Shown: in pieces, positions 43,522-52,671 of the stretch
How the letters are laid out: every line of letters begins with the position of its first letter
How positions within the stretch are numbered: the first letter of the stretch is position 1
Source of the DNA: Methylobacterium sp. 2A
GTDB taxonomy: Bacteria > Pseudomonadota > Alphaproteobacteria > Rhizobiales > Beijerinckiaceae
Length of the DNA stretch: 64,000 nucleotides
Reading direction: 5' to 3'
NCBI RefSeq assembly: GCF_009806555.1
Contig: NZ_VUOK01000019.1
Coordinates: 1-64,000, forward strand
Position numbers and translations under genes: made by a program
Notes under the pieces: generated by a model
Databases searched by the model: none
What the model saw: only the letters and a program-made list of their open reading frames with translations
What the model was told of the DNA's origin: nothing

Positions 43522-44169
43522 TCAACCTTCAGGCGGGTGCAGGCGCAGACGCCCCGACGCCGCCGCGGCCGCGAACCAGGCGCGCTCGGCGTCCCAGGGA
43601 TGGCCCGGCCAGCCGGCGAAGCCGAAGCCGTAGGCATCCGCCGGCCGGATCCGCGCCGAGCGATCGCGCAGCAGCGCGAGGGTCACGAGGAAGCCGGTGC
43701 TGGGGTTCGGCGATCCCGCGGTCCCGGGTGCGAGCAGGTCGTGCGCCTGGCGGTGGAGCGCCTGCGGCAGGATGTGGATCGGGCGCCCGAGGGGACGCAG
43801 CCGGCGCGTGAGTTCGCGCGTCCAGCAGATGGGCTCGGGGACATTCTGCTCGGCCGGGAGCATCGGGAAGGGCAGGATGAAGGCCCGCGCCTCGCGCACG
43901 ACCGGGCGCTCCAGGAAATGGCGGTCGGCCAGCCATTCCCGGGTCTGGCCGCCGCGGTTCACGAGGGCCAGATGCGTGACGCGTCGGCCGGCCCCCGCGC
44001 CGAAACCGGGGGCGTTGTTGAAGCGCACCACGCAGGCCGCCGCATCGATCGCCGGCCCGACGGGACCGATCCCGGGCGCGTTGCCGACGATGACGAGGGA
44101 GGCGGCGGCCGGCAGGTCCGGAAGGGGATCGGCGAGGGGGGCGGTAAGGGGATCGACGGCGGATGGCAT
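43522..44169 (-). CDS. GT29-like (sialyltransferase-fold) protein
   Basis: This 215-aa protein has a nucleotide-sugar-binding start resembling the sialyl-motif L region of GT29 proteins: SLVIVGNAPGIGPVGPAIDA followed by CVVRFNNAPGFGAGAGRRV. The later STGFLVTLALLRDRSA and VNRGGQTREWLADRHFLE fit the same family. Bacterial members of this kind are uncharacterised, and the donor is probably not CMP-sialic acid. I take the ATG of MPSAVDPLTAPLADPLPDLP as the start; the open frame extending further upstream crosses into the divergent neighbour. Confidence 0.65.
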   Translation of the reverse strand: MPSAVDPLTAPLADPLPDLPAAASLVIVGNAPGIGPVGPAIDAAACVVRFNNAPGFGAGAGRRVTHLALVNRGGQTREWLADRHFLERPVVREARAFILPFPMLPAEQNVPEPICWTRELTRRLRPLGRPIHILPQALHRQAHDLLAPGTAGSPNPSTGFLVTLALLRDRSARIRPADAYGFGFAGWPGHPWDAERAWFAAAAASGRLRLHPPEG

Positions 44170-44261
44170 CGCTGGCAAGGATCGGGGGACGCAGCCGCAG
44201 TCGCGGTGCCGGTGGCTGACAACCCGGCTCCGGCCGGATCGGATGCACCGGGACGACGACC

Positions 44262-45245
44262 ATGCGACGCTGCTTCGTGTGCGCGGCCGACATGCTCGGA
44301 TCCAGCGTGCGGGCTCTGACCTATCCCGACGGCCGCCGCCGCACCTTCCCGCGTGCCTGCGGCTCCTGCGGCGTGCTGCTGGCCCATGATGCGGACCCGG
44401 CCGCGTGCCGGGAGCACTTGGCCCGGCATCTCGCCGCACCGGTCTTCGTGTCCGACCCGGAGGCGCCCTACGGCCTGGACATCTACACCCTGCGAACGGC
44501 CGCGACCGGCCTCGACCGGGGCATCGATCCGCTCGACGCGGCGGGCCGTGCGGCGCTGCGGCATCCCCACGACCAAAACGCGGCGCGGGCCGATCTCTTC
44601 CCCCTCGCGGAGGCCGGTCGGCCGCCTGTCTCGCTCGGGCTGCTCTGCCGCCCTGCGGAACGGGATGCGGCGCTCGCGTCGCTGCCCGAGCGAGCGGGCT
44701 GGACGGACGATGTCGTGATCCTCCTCGACGGGCCGGCACGCGCCCCCCGGGCGGTGCCGGTCGCGGGATTCCCGGACGGGGCGGTGCGTGTCGCGGCGCG
44801 GCCCCTCGACGGCGATTTCGCCGCCCAGCGAAACGCGCTACAGGACCTCGCGCGCCACGCCTGGATGCTGCAGCTCGACGCCGACGAATCCCTCGACCCG
44901 GCCGCCGGACGGCGCCTGCCGGCGCTCGCCGCCCTGGCCGAGGCGGGGGACGCGGTGTCGATCGGGCTCGCACGGGCGAACCGGGTCGACGGCGTGCTGT
45001 CGGACGTCTTCCCGGATGTCCAGTACCGGTTGAACCGCACGCGCGTCCGTTTCGCGGGGCGGGTGCATGAGCGCCCGGTTCTCGACGGGGGCTGGCCGCG
45101 CAGCTTCATCGCGCTGCACGGGGTCATCGCGCATCGCCTGGAGGCCGCCCATGTGCGGGCGCGGTCGCGCCGCTACGAGGCCCTCGATCCCGGGCGCGGC
45201 CGGCTCGACGAGGAAGCGGCGCTGCTGCGTCCCTACGCCGATTGA
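44262..45245 (+). CDS. GT2-like glycosyltransferase with N-terminal zinc-ribbon-like region
   Basis: This 327-aa protein begins with a paired Cys region, MRRCFVCAADMLG and ACGSCGVLLAHD, resembling a small zinc finger, which is unusual for a glycosyltransferase. The second part resembles SunS/WaaE-type family 2 enzymes: DFAAQRNALQDLARHAWMLQ with the D-A-D-E metal motif right after (LDADESLDP). Then comes YRLNRTRVRFAGRVHERPV, a typical acceptor-site segment. It is divergent from the GT29-like gene, 93 bp apart, and convergent with the next gene. Confidence 0.75.
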   Translation: MRRCFVCAADMLGSSVRALTYPDGRRRTFPRACGSCGVLLAHDADPAACREHLARHLAAPVFVSDPEAPYGLDIYTLRTAATGLDRGIDPLDAAGRAALRHPHDQNAARADLFPLAEAGRPPVSLGLLCRPAERDAALASLPERAGWTDDVVILLDGPARAPRAVPVAGFPDGAVRVAARPLDGDFAAQRNALQDLARHAWMLQLDADESLDPAAGRRLPALAALAEAGDAVSIGLARANRVDGVLSDVFPDVQYRLNRTRVRFAGRVHERPVLDGGWPRSFIALHGVIAHRLEAAHVRARSRRYEALDPGRGRLDEEAALLRPYAD

Positions 45246-45270
45246 GGGTCCGTGCCGCGCCAAACCCCGT

Positions 45271-46455
45271 TCAGGTTCGGCCGGCCGCCGCGATCGCCTC
45301 CCGGTACAGCGCCAGGGTCGCCTGTCCGAGCTCGGCCCGGCCGAAGCGCCCGGCCGCCGCCAGGGCCCGCGCGCGGTACAGCCGGCGCAGGCCGGGATCC
45401 CTGAGGATCGGACGGATGGCGTCGGCGACGGCCGGCCCGGTCGCGGCTCCGGCCAGGGGGCCGGCGCCCGGTAGGCCCACGAAGGCGCGGGCGCTCGCAT
45501 CCTCCGCGCAGGCGACGATCGGCCGACCGTAGGCCAGGGCCTCCTGGTAGACCAGGCCGAAGCTCTCGTAGCGCGAGGGCGCGACCACCGCATGGGCCCG
45601 CGCATAGGCCTCCGCCAGGGCGAGGCCGTCGATCCGGCCGCGAGCCCGGATGTGGTGCCGTGTTTCCGGCGGAAGATCGGCCGGAAGATCGGCCGGGGTG
45701 ACACCGACGAGGTCGAGGCGGAAGGGGGGCAGGCTGCCCCGGGCCTGCTCCAGGCCGAGGATCCCCACGGCCCCCAGGAGCGCGTCGAAACCCTTGCGCG
45801 CCTCGGCCCGCCCGACGAACAGCAGGCGCACCGGCCGCTCGGCCTCCGGATAGGCCGCGCCATGCGCGCGCGTCGCGACCTCGGGCGGGAGGCTGAGCCC
45901 GATCACCGCGTCGGGCTGCCGGCCGGTCAGCCCGTAGGAACGGGCGATCACCGCCGCGTGCGCCGCGGTGTTGGCGATGAGCCCGGCGCTCGCCTGAGCC
46001 TGTCGGCGCTCCAGGCGGTCGGCCGTGCCCCCGTCGAGGCGGTCGCGCAGGCTGCCGGCCGGGTCGCGGGTGAAGGCGGCCGGCGTCGAGCTGCGCGTGA
46101 CCAATGGCAGGTCTCGGCGGCCGGCGAGCAGAGCGGCCGGCGCGTACCAGTTCGTCGCCTCGACCACGGCGAAGGGCGTCCGGCGATGCGCGTCGAGCAC
46201 GGCGCGGCGGAAGGCGAGCGGAGCGGCGAGATGTCCGGCGGAGCCCCAGCGGCGCAGGCGCGCCAGGGGGCTTCCGGGCGCCAGGGCGAGGCCCGACACG
46301 GCGACGCCGCCGATCCGTTCGTGTCCGCTCCGGTCGAGGGTGAAGACCGTCACCTCCGCGCCGGCCTCGGCGAGGCTCTCGGCGATTTCCCGGGCGGCGG
46401 TGGAGAGCCCGCTCGGGGATGGCGGGTAGTCCCAGGCCAGGAGGGCTGTGCGCAT
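45271..46455 (-). CDS. Family 4 glycosyltransferase (GT-B)
   Basis: This 394-aa retaining glycosyltransferase has an N-terminal MRTALLAWDYPPSPSGLSTA with glycine loop, VRLLFVGRAEARKGFDALLG at the start of the C-terminal domain, and the donor-binding E-x7-E region APSRYESFGLVYQEALAYGR. The ATG overlaps the stop of the upstream gene (TGATG), so the two are translationally coupled. The longer open frame upstream is shadow of that gene. Confidence 0.9.
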   Translation of the reverse strand: MRTALLAWDYPPSPSGLSTAAREIAESLAEAGAEVTVFTLDRSGHERIGGVAVSGLALAPGSPLARLRRWGSAGHLAAPLAFRRAVLDAHRRTPFAVVEATNWYAPAALLAGRRDLPLVTRSSTPAAFTRDPAGSLRDRLDGGTADRLERRQAQASAGLIANTAAHAAVIARSYGLTGRQPDAVIGLSLPPEVATRAHGAAYPEAERPVRLLFVGRAEARKGFDALLGAVGILGLEQARGSLPPFRLDLVGVTPADLPADLPPETRHHIRARGRIDGLALAEAYARAHAVVAPSRYESFGLVYQEALAYGRPIVACAEDASARAFVGLPGAGPLAGAATGPAVADAIRPILRDPGLRRLYRARALAAAGRFGRAELGQATLALYREAIAAAGRT

Positions 46456-47492
46456 CAGGCTCGCAGGCGGCGATAGAGGGCGAGATAGTCCCGGGCCATG
46501 CGTTCGGCGGTGAAGCGCGCCTCGAACCGGCGGCGGATGCCGGCGCGGTCGAGCTGCCCGATCCGGGCGAGGGCCGCGACGGCCTCCGCTTCGGTGGAGA
46601 CGATGAAGCCCGTCACCCCGTCCTCGACGATCTCGGGGACCGAGCCGCGGTCCCAGGCGACCACGGGGGTACCGCAGGCCATCGCCTCGATCATCACGAG
46701 GCCGAACGGCTCGGGCCAGTCGATCGGGAACAGGAGCGCCCGGGCGCCCCCCAGGAGCTCGCCCTTCCGGGCATCGTCGACCGGCCCGAGGTAGGTCGCA
46801 TCGGGACCGAGGAGCGGACGCACCCGCTGGTCGAAATAGTCCGGGTTGCCGACATCGATCGTGCCGCCGAGCCGGATCGGCAGGCCGGCGGCGCGGGCGA
46901 CGCGGATCGCCACGTCGGGCCGTTTCTGGTCGGTCATGCGGCCCACGAAGGCGACATGGTCGTCCGGCACAGCGCGGAACCCGTAGCGGGTCCGATCGAT
47001 GCCGTGATGCACGATGCCGGCCCGGTTCGCGGCGGGGATGCCGGCCGCCTGTGCGGCCGAGATCGCCGCCACCGGCAGGTCGGGGAAGCCCTGGAAGAAC
47101 AGTGCCCGGTCGCGCTCGTCCACCCGCCAGTGGATCGTGGTCAGGCTGTGCCGGCGGCGCTCGCCCAGGAGCGCCGCATGGGCGAATTCGCCGTGGCAAT
47201 GGACGATGTCGAAATCGTCGAGCCGCAGGCGCAGGGCCTCCAGCTGCAGGGCGTCCAGCGCCGCCGGCACACCGGGTGCGACGCGCCCGTGTTGCCGCTC
47301 CAGCGCCGCGAGACTCGGGTAATCGCCGACCCGCGGCAAGTCTGTCGCACTGTCCGAAGAAGCAAACAATGTTAGTTCGACCCCCAAGCTTCGCAGCGCC
47401 GTGCTCAGATCGTGCACAACCCGCTCGGTGCCGCCGTGATGGGCTGGGGGGACGGGAAATATGTTCGGTGCGACCTGGGCGACGCGAAGCAC
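46455..47492 (-). CDS. Family 4 glycosyltransferase (GT-B)
   Basis: This 345-aa protein begins with GTG, giving MLRVAQVAPNIFPVPPAHHG, the usual N-terminal strand and glycine-rich loop. Other blocks are DDFDIVHCHGEFAHAALL, HVAFVGRMTDQKRPDVAIRV, and the donor site FPIDWPEPFGLVMIEAMACG. I chose the GTG because it directly precedes the family's first strand; there is no good ATG. It is divergent from the sucrose-phosphate synthase gene across 93 bp. Confidence 0.88.
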   Translation of the reverse strand: MLRVAQVAPNIFPVPPAHHGGTERVVHDLSTALRSLGVELTLFASSDSATDLPRVGDYPSLAALERQHGRVAPGVPAALDALQLEALRLRLDDFDIVHCHGEFAHAALLGERRRHSLTTIHWRVDERDRALFFQGFPDLPVAAISAAQAAGIPAANRAGIVHHGIDRTRYGFRAVPDDHVAFVGRMTDQKRPDVAIRVARAAGLPIRLGGTIDVGNPDYFDQRVRPLLGPDATYLGPVDDARKGELLGGARALLFPIDWPEPFGLVMIEAMACGTPVVAWDRGSVPEIVEDGVTGFIVSTEAEAVAALARIGQLDRAGIRRRFEARFTAERMARDYLALYRRLRA

Positions 47493-47585
47493 GGCAACCT
47501 CTTTACATATGTTAAGCCGGAGCGCGGCGACCGATTTACAGACGTCAAGTTTTCCGGGTCGTCCGGACGCCGCAGCCCGCGCCTG

Positions 47586-49637
47586 ATGTTCGTCCTGCAT
47601 ATCGCCCTGCAGGGCTGCCTGCGCGGCGACGGTGTCGTCTACGGGCTCACCGCCGACACGGGCGGCCATATCCGTTATCTGCTCGATCTGGTCGCGGCCT
47701 CGGCGCAGGATTGCGACCTCGCGCGGATCGTGGTGGCGACCCGCCTGTTCCGCGGCCCCCTCGGCGCCGCCTACGCCGTGCCCGAAGAGCCGATCGCCGA
47801 CAAGGTCACGCTCGTGCGGCTCGCGAGCGCGTCTCCGGATTACCGCGCCAAGGAGGCGATGCACGCCGAGGTCGCGTCCTTCGCCGAGAACCTCATCGCC
47901 TGGATCGCCGCGCAGGACCGGGCGCCGGATCTGATCCACGCGCATTATGCGGACGCCGCCACGGTGGCGGCCCTGGTCGAGGACCGGCTCGGCATCCCCT
48001 TCGTGTTCACCGCCCATTCGCTCGGACGCGTGAAGGCGCGGATGCTGGGCACCTCCCCCGTCCGCCCCGATCTCACGCGCCGGATCGCCGCCGAGGAGGA
48101 GGCCCTGGCGCGAGCCCAGCTCGTCATCGCGTCCTCGCGCGACGAGGCGGAGGTGCAGTATGCCGGCTACGCGGCCTACGATCCCGGCCGCGTCCGAATC
48201 CTGCCTCCGGGCAGCGACCTCGCGCGCTTTGCCGCGGCCCAGCCCCATCCCCGTATCGACGGGGCGATCGACCGCTTCCTGGACGATCCGGCCAAGCCGG
48301 CGATCCTGGCGCTCGCCCGGCCGGTGGCGCGCAAGAACCTCGCGGCCCTGGTCTGCGCCTACGGCGAGAACCGCGCGCTCCAGGCCTGCGCCAATCTCGT
48401 GATCGTCGCCGGCAGCCGCGACGACATCGACGCCCTCGACGGCGACATGGCCGCGACGATGCGCGACCTCCTGGTGCTGATCGACCGCTACGACCTCTAC
48501 GGGCGCGTCGCCTACCCGAAGACGCACCGTCCGGAGGACGTGCCGGCGATCTACGCCCATGCCCGGGCGCGCGGCGGCCTGTTCGTCAACCCGGCCCTCA
48601 ACGAGCCCTTCGGCCTGACGCTGCTGGAGGCCTCGGCCGCCGGCCTGCCGCTGGTCGCCACCGATAGCGGCGGCCCCAACGACATCGTCGAGACCTGCGG
48701 CAACGGTCTGCTGGTCGATCCGCGCGCGCCGGACGCGATCGCCGAGGCCTGCCTGCGGATCCTGGGCGATCCGGCCCTCTACGCCCGCTGCGTGGCCGGG
48801 GGTGCCCGGGCGGCGGCGGCCTATGACTGGGACCGGCATGCCGCCCGCTACCACGTGCTGCTGCGCGCGCTGCTGGCCGCGGAACCGCCCGCCCCGGCGC
48901 CCCGGCAATTGCTCGTCTGCGACATCGACAACACGCTGGTCGGCTGCGATGCGGCGATGGGCATCTTCCGCCGGTGGCGCAGCCGGCAGGCGGGGCTGGC
49001 CTTCGGCGTCGCCACCGGCCGGTCCTTCCACAGCGCCATGGCGGTGCTGGAACAGCAGGACTCTCCCCGGCCCCAGGTGATGATCACCTCGGTCGGCTCC
49101 GAGATCTACCACCTCGACGCCAACGGCGTGACCTACACGGCGGATGCCGCATGGCGCCGGACCATCGCGCCCGGCTGGGACCGGCCCGCGATACAGGCAG
49201 CCTTGACCGGGCTCGACGGGATCACCCCGCAGGGCCCGCTGGAGCAGCGCGCCCTGAAGCTGAGCTACTTCGCCGACGCGGCGGCCGCGCGGCGCATCCG
49301 CGCGCACCTCGCCCAGGCCGGTCTCGCCGCCCGCGTGATCCACAGCCACGGCCGCTACCTCGACATCCTGCCGGAGGCGGCCTCGAAGGGCACCGCCGTC
49401 GATCACGTCCGGGCGCTCTACGACCTGCCGGAGCACGCAATGTTCGTGGCCGGCGATTCCGGCAACGACATCGAGATGCTGGGCGCCCGCGTCCAGGCGA
49501 TCATCGTGGCGAACTATTCCGACGACCTCGCGAGCCACGCCGCCCTGAAGCACTCCTACGTGGCCCGCCGCACCCATGCCCGGGGCATCATCGAGGGGGT
49601 CTCGCATTTCCGCCGGATGCTCGCCGATGTCAGCTGA
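47586..49637 (+). CDS. Sucrose-phosphate synthase with C-terminal HAD phosphatase-like domain
   Basis: This 683-aa protein combines a GT4 synthase domain and a HAD-IIB domain, like plant-type SPS. The synthase part contains LTADTGGHIRYLLDLVAA, FVFTAHSLGRVKARMLGTSP, ALARPVARKNLAALVCAYGE and the donor site NEPFGLTLLEASAAGLPLVA. The HAD part (from about residue 440) has motif 1 LLVCDIDNTLVGCDA, VMITSVGSEIYHLDANGV, the Lys in EAASKGTAVDHV and motif 4 VAGDSGNDIEMLGA. It would join UDP-glucose and fructose-6-phosphate to make sucrose-6-phosphate, or a related product; the HAD domain has the catalytic Asp pair. I start at MFVLHIALQGCLRGDGVVYG; an earlier ATG at 47412 would overlap the divergent gene. 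Confidence 0.88.
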   Translation: MFVLHIALQGCLRGDGVVYGLTADTGGHIRYLLDLVAASAQDCDLARIVVATRLFRGPLGAAYAVPEEPIADKVTLVRLASASPDYRAKEAMHAEVASFAENLIAWIAAQDRAPDLIHAHYADAATVAALVEDRLGIPFVFTAHSLGRVKARMLGTSPVRPDLTRRIAAEEEALARAQLVIASSRDEAEVQYAGYAAYDPGRVRILPPGSDLARFAAAQPHPRIDGAIDRFLDDPAKPAILALARPVARKNLAALVCAYGENRALQACANLVIVAGSRDDIDALDGDMAATMRDLLVLIDRYDLYGRVAYPKTHRPEDVPAIYAHARARGGLFVNPALNEPFGLTLLEASAAGLPLVATDSGGPNDIVETCGNGLLVDPRAPDAIAEACLRILGDPALYARCVAGGARAAAAYDWDRHAARYHVLLRALLAAEPPAPAPRQLLVCDIDNTLVGCDAAMGIFRRWRSRQAGLAFGVATGRSFHSAMAVLEQQDSPRPQVMITSVGSEIYHLDANGVTYTADAAWRRTIAPGWDRPAIQAALTGLDGITPQGPLEQRALKLSYFADAAAARRIRAHLAQAGLAARVIHSHGRYLDILPEAASKGTAVDHVRALYDLPEHAMFVAGDSGNDIEMLGARVQAIIVANYSDDLASHAALKHSYVARRTHARGIIEGVSHFRRMLADVS

Positions 49638-50523
49638 GATGTCGGCTGATTTCCGGGCGGAGCCGGCTCCGAGCGTCCTGACCCTGGTCCGCGGCCGGGC
49701 CGACCGCCTGCGCAACCTGATGCGCGGGCTTGCCCGCCAGACCCTGCCCCCGCGCGACCTGATCATCGCCTGGATGCAGCCGGAGACCGCGCCGGACCTG
49801 CCGGATCCCGGCTGCCCCGTCCGCCATCTCCATGTCCCGGGCGAGCCGATGCCGCTCGCCGCCGCGCGCAACCGGGCCGCCGAGGCGGCCAGCGCGGATC
49901 TCCTCGTCTTCCTCGACGTGGATTGCATCCCGGCGCCCACGCTGGTGGCCGCCTATGCACGGGCCGGCGCCACGGCGCGGGGGCTTCTTCTCGGCGAGGT
50001 TCTCTACCTGCCGCCCGAGGCGGTCGCGGACGATCCCGATCCGGCGGTGCTCGACCGCCTGGGCCGTCCCCATCCGGCCCGGCCCGCCCCGCCGGAAACC
50101 GGCCTGCGGCCGGAGCCCGATGCGGGCCAGCTCTGGGGCCTGTCCTTCGCGCTGCCGGCCGCGTCGTGGCACGCGGCCGGCGGCATGGACGAGGCCTTCG
50201 TGGGCTATGGCGGCGAGGAGACCGACCTCGCCGCCCGGCTCGCCGCCTCCGGCCTGCCGGTCTTCTGGGTCGCGGGCGCCCGCGCCTACCACCAGCACCA
50301 CCCGGTCCACGTGCCGCCGCTGCAGCACTTCGCGGCGATCCTCGCCAACGCGGCGCGCTTCCGCGCGCGGCACGGGCGCTGGTGCATGACCTACTGGCTC
50401 GGCCAGTTCCGCGCGGCCGGGCTGATCGACTGGCACGCCGACGCCGCCGCGATCCGCCTGATCCGCCCGCCCTCCGCGTGCGAGATCGCCGCCGCCCTGC
50501 GGCCCGACGCCCTGTTCTCCTGA
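49627..50523 (+). CDS. Family 2 glycosyltransferase
   Basis: This GT-A enzyme has about 298 aa. It has SVLTLVRGRADRLRNLMRGL at the start, [20 protein letters not shown] then [11 protein letters not shown] with the D-x-D motif, and GGMDEAFVGYGGEETDLAAR as the base-containing acceptor region. It is a clear paralogue of the protein at 51.7-52.7 kb. Two ATG codons (49627 and 49639) are possible; the first overlaps the SPS stop. It is transcribed with SPS. Confidence 0.9.
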   Translation: MSAEMSADFRAEPAPSVLTLVRGRADRLRNLMRGLARQTLPPRDLIIAWMQPETAPDLPDPGCPVRHLHVPGEPMPLAAARNRAAEAASADLLVFLDVDCIPAPTLVAAYARAGATARGLLLGEVLYLPPEAVADDPDPAVLDRLGRPHPARPAPPETGLRPEPDAGQLWGLSFALPAASWHAAGGMDEAFVGYGGEETDLAARLAASGLPVFWVAGARAYHQHHPVHVPPLQHFAAILANAARFRARHGRWCMTYWLGQFRAAGLIDWHADAAAIRLIRPPSACEIAAALRPDALFS

Positions 50524-50545
50524 GATCGAGCCCGAACCGCCCGCC

Positions 50546-51691
50546 ATGAAGAAGCCGATCGCGTTCTTCGTCCATCACCAGGGCCGCGGCCACGCCAACC
50601 GCACGATGGCGGTGGCCGCCGAATTCGCCCGCGACCGGCCGGTCTCGGTGCTGACCGCCGATCCGCGCCTGTTCGACGGCTTCGGCCGCGACATCGAGAT
50701 CGTGGCGCTGCCCAACATGATCGGCGCCGCGGTGCCGACCCCGCGCCTCTACGCCGAGCCCACGCCGCAGGTGATGCACTGCGTGCCCCTGGGGCTGTCC
50801 GAGATGCGCCGGACCATGCGGGCGATCCTCGACCATCTCGACGCGCGCGAGATCGGGCTGTTCGTGGTCGACGTCTCGGCGGAGATCGCGCTTCTGTCCC
50901 GCATCGCCAGCGTGCCCGCCGTGCAGATCCGCATGCATGGCGACCGCTCCGATATCGGCCATGTCGGCGCCTACGAGGCCTGCGTGGGGATGCTCGCCCC
51001 GTTCGACGAACGCCTGGAGCAGGACGATTACCCGGCCCCCTTACGCGCCAGGACCTTCTACAGCGGCGGCCTGTGCACCAGCGTCGACCGGGTGCCGGAG
51101 CGCGCGGAAGCCCGCGCCAGGCTCGGCCTCGACCCGGCACGGGAGATCGTCGTGGCGGTGACCGGCGGCGGCGGCAGCGGCACGCCCTACGCCCCGCTCA
51201 CGGTCGCGGCCCGGGCCGAACCCGAGGCCCTGTGGCTCACCCTCGGTCCGACCCATCGCGAGGGCCACGAGACCGACTTTTCGAATTTGCGCGAGCTCGG
51301 CTGGGTGGCCTCGGTCACCGATTACCTCGCCGCCGCCGACATCGTGATCGCCTCGGCGGGCGACAACACGGTCCATGAGGTGGCGCGGGTCGGCGGCCGC
51401 CTGATCGTGATGCCGGAATGGCGCTACTTCGCCGAGCAGACCCGCAAGGCCGAGGCCCTGGTCCGCCTCGGCGCCGCCGTCCAGGCCCCCGCCTGGCCCG
51501 GCGATCTCCGGGGCTGGCGGGATCTCCTCGCCCGCGCCCGCGCCCTCGACGGGGCCGCGCTGCGGAGCCTCTACGCCCCCGACGCCGCCGCCCGCGCCGC
51601 CGGCTGGCTCGAAGGGCTGACCGACGCGCTCTGGGATCGCGGACCCGCCGGCGCCGAGCCCCTCCCGCTCCAGGGCATCGCGGCCGAATGA
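50546..51691 (+). CDS. GT28/MurG-like glycosyltransferase
   Basis: This 381-aa GT-B protein has an N-terminal MKKPIAFFVHHQGRGHANRT with H-x-x-G-R-G-H-A, typical of MurG/UGT-like enzymes. A central EIVVAVTGGGGSGTPYAPL follows, then the C-terminal donor site ADIVIASAGDNTVHEVARVG. It follows the GT2 gene by 22 bp and overlaps the next start (ATGA at 51688). The sugar donor is likely a UDP- or TDP-sugar. Confidence 0.85.
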   Translation: MKKPIAFFVHHQGRGHANRTMAVAAEFARDRPVSVLTADPRLFDGFGRDIEIVALPNMIGAAVPTPRLYAEPTPQVMHCVPLGLSEMRRTMRAILDHLDAREIGLFVVDVSAEIALLSRIASVPAVQIRMHGDRSDIGHVGAYEACVGMLAPFDERLEQDDYPAPLRARTFYSGGLCTSVDRVPERAEARARLGLDPAREIVVAVTGGGGSGTPYAPLTVAARAEPEALWLTLGPTHREGHETDFSNLRELGWVASVTDYLAAADIVIASAGDNTVHEVARVGGRLIVMPEWRYFAEQTRKAEALVRLGAAVQAPAWPGDLRGWRDLLARARALDGAALRSLYAPDAAARAAGWLEGLTDALWDRGPAGAEPLPLQGIAAE

Positions 51692-52671
51692 CCGCTGCCC
51701 TCCCCCCGACCCAGAAGGAGCCCGACCGCCCCATGTCCACCGCCTCCGTGGTGACCCTCGCGAAGGGCCGGCCGGCGCATCTGCGCAACCTGCTCCGCGG
51801 CCTGGAGCGGCAGACGCAAGCTCCCGCCGCCTTCATCGTCGCGGTGATGCAGGAGACGCCCTACGACCTGCCCGAGGTCGGCTTCCCGGTGCATCAGATC
51901 CTCGTGCCGGGTCGTGAGCTGCCGCTGGCGGCGGCGCGCAACCGCGGCGTCGCGGCGGCGAGCGGGGATGTCGTCGTCTTCCTCGACGTCGATTGCATCC
52001 CGGCGCCCGACCTCGTCGCCGACTACGCGCGGGGGCTCGCCGACCTCGACGGCCTGCTGATGGGCGAGGTGCTGCACCTGCCCGAGCGCGCCACGACGGG
52101 CGCCTGGGACTATGACGGCCTCGATGCCGTGGCGGAGCGGCATTCCGACCGCCGCGGCCCCCCGGCCTCCGGCATCGAGATCTGCCACGATTACCGCTGC
52201 TTCTGGTCGCTCAACTTCGCGATCCGGCGGGCGACCTTCCTGGCGACCGGCGGCTTCGACGAGCGCTACACCGGCTACGGCGGCGAGGACACCGACTTCG
52301 GCAAGATCCTCGACCAGAGCGGTATCCCGATCGCCTGGATGAAGGGCGCGCGCGCCTATCACCAGTACCACCCGCACCACATGCCGCCGGTCCATCACCT
52401 CGACAGCGTGGTGCGCAACGCCGAATTGTTCGAGGCCAAGTGGGGCTACCGCACGATGGGCCACTGGCTCTACGCCTTCAAGGTGATGGGCCTGATCGAC
52501 GACACCCCCGACCGGCCGATCCGCATCCTGCGCCGGCCCGACGCGGCCGATCTCGCGCTGACCGGCCAGCAGAGCCACCAGCCCTACACGAATTCGGCCT
52601 CGGTGATCCGCGCCATCGAGGCCCGGCACGATGCCGACGCCGCGGAAGCGCCGGCGCCGGTGACGGCGTGA
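51688..52671 (+). CDS. Family 2 glycosyltransferase, paralogue of the 49.6-kb gene
   Basis: This 327-aa protein repeats the domain plan of the upstream GT2: [40 protein letters not shown] with [31 protein letters not shown], and [20 protein letters not shown]. The two share the unusual His-rich segment near the C-terminus, which suggests tandem duplication with divergence. Alternative start at 51733 ([13 protein letters not shown]) is possible. Its stop overlaps the GTG of the next gene. Confidence 0.9.
   Translation: MTAALPPTQKEPDRPMSTASVVTLAKGRPAHLRNLLRGLERQTQAPAAFIVAVMQETPYDLPEVGFPVHQILVPGRELPLAAARNRGVAAASGDVVVFLDVDCIPAPDLVADYARGLADLDGLLMGEVLHLPERATTGAWDYDGLDAVAERHSDRRGPPASGIEICHDYRCFWSLNFAIRRATFLATGGFDERYTGYGGEDTDFGKILDQSGIPIAWMKGARAYHQYHPHHMPPVHHLDSVVRNAELFEAKWGYRTMGHWLYAFKVMGLIDDTPDRPIRILRRPDAADLALTGQQSHQPYTNSASVIRAIEARHDADAAEAPAPVTA

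Noticed and set aside
47493..49940. N-terminal extension of the minus-strand family 4 glycosyltransferase across the SPS gene
   Set aside because: The conserved first strand begins at the GTG at 47492; the extension is antisense to SPS.
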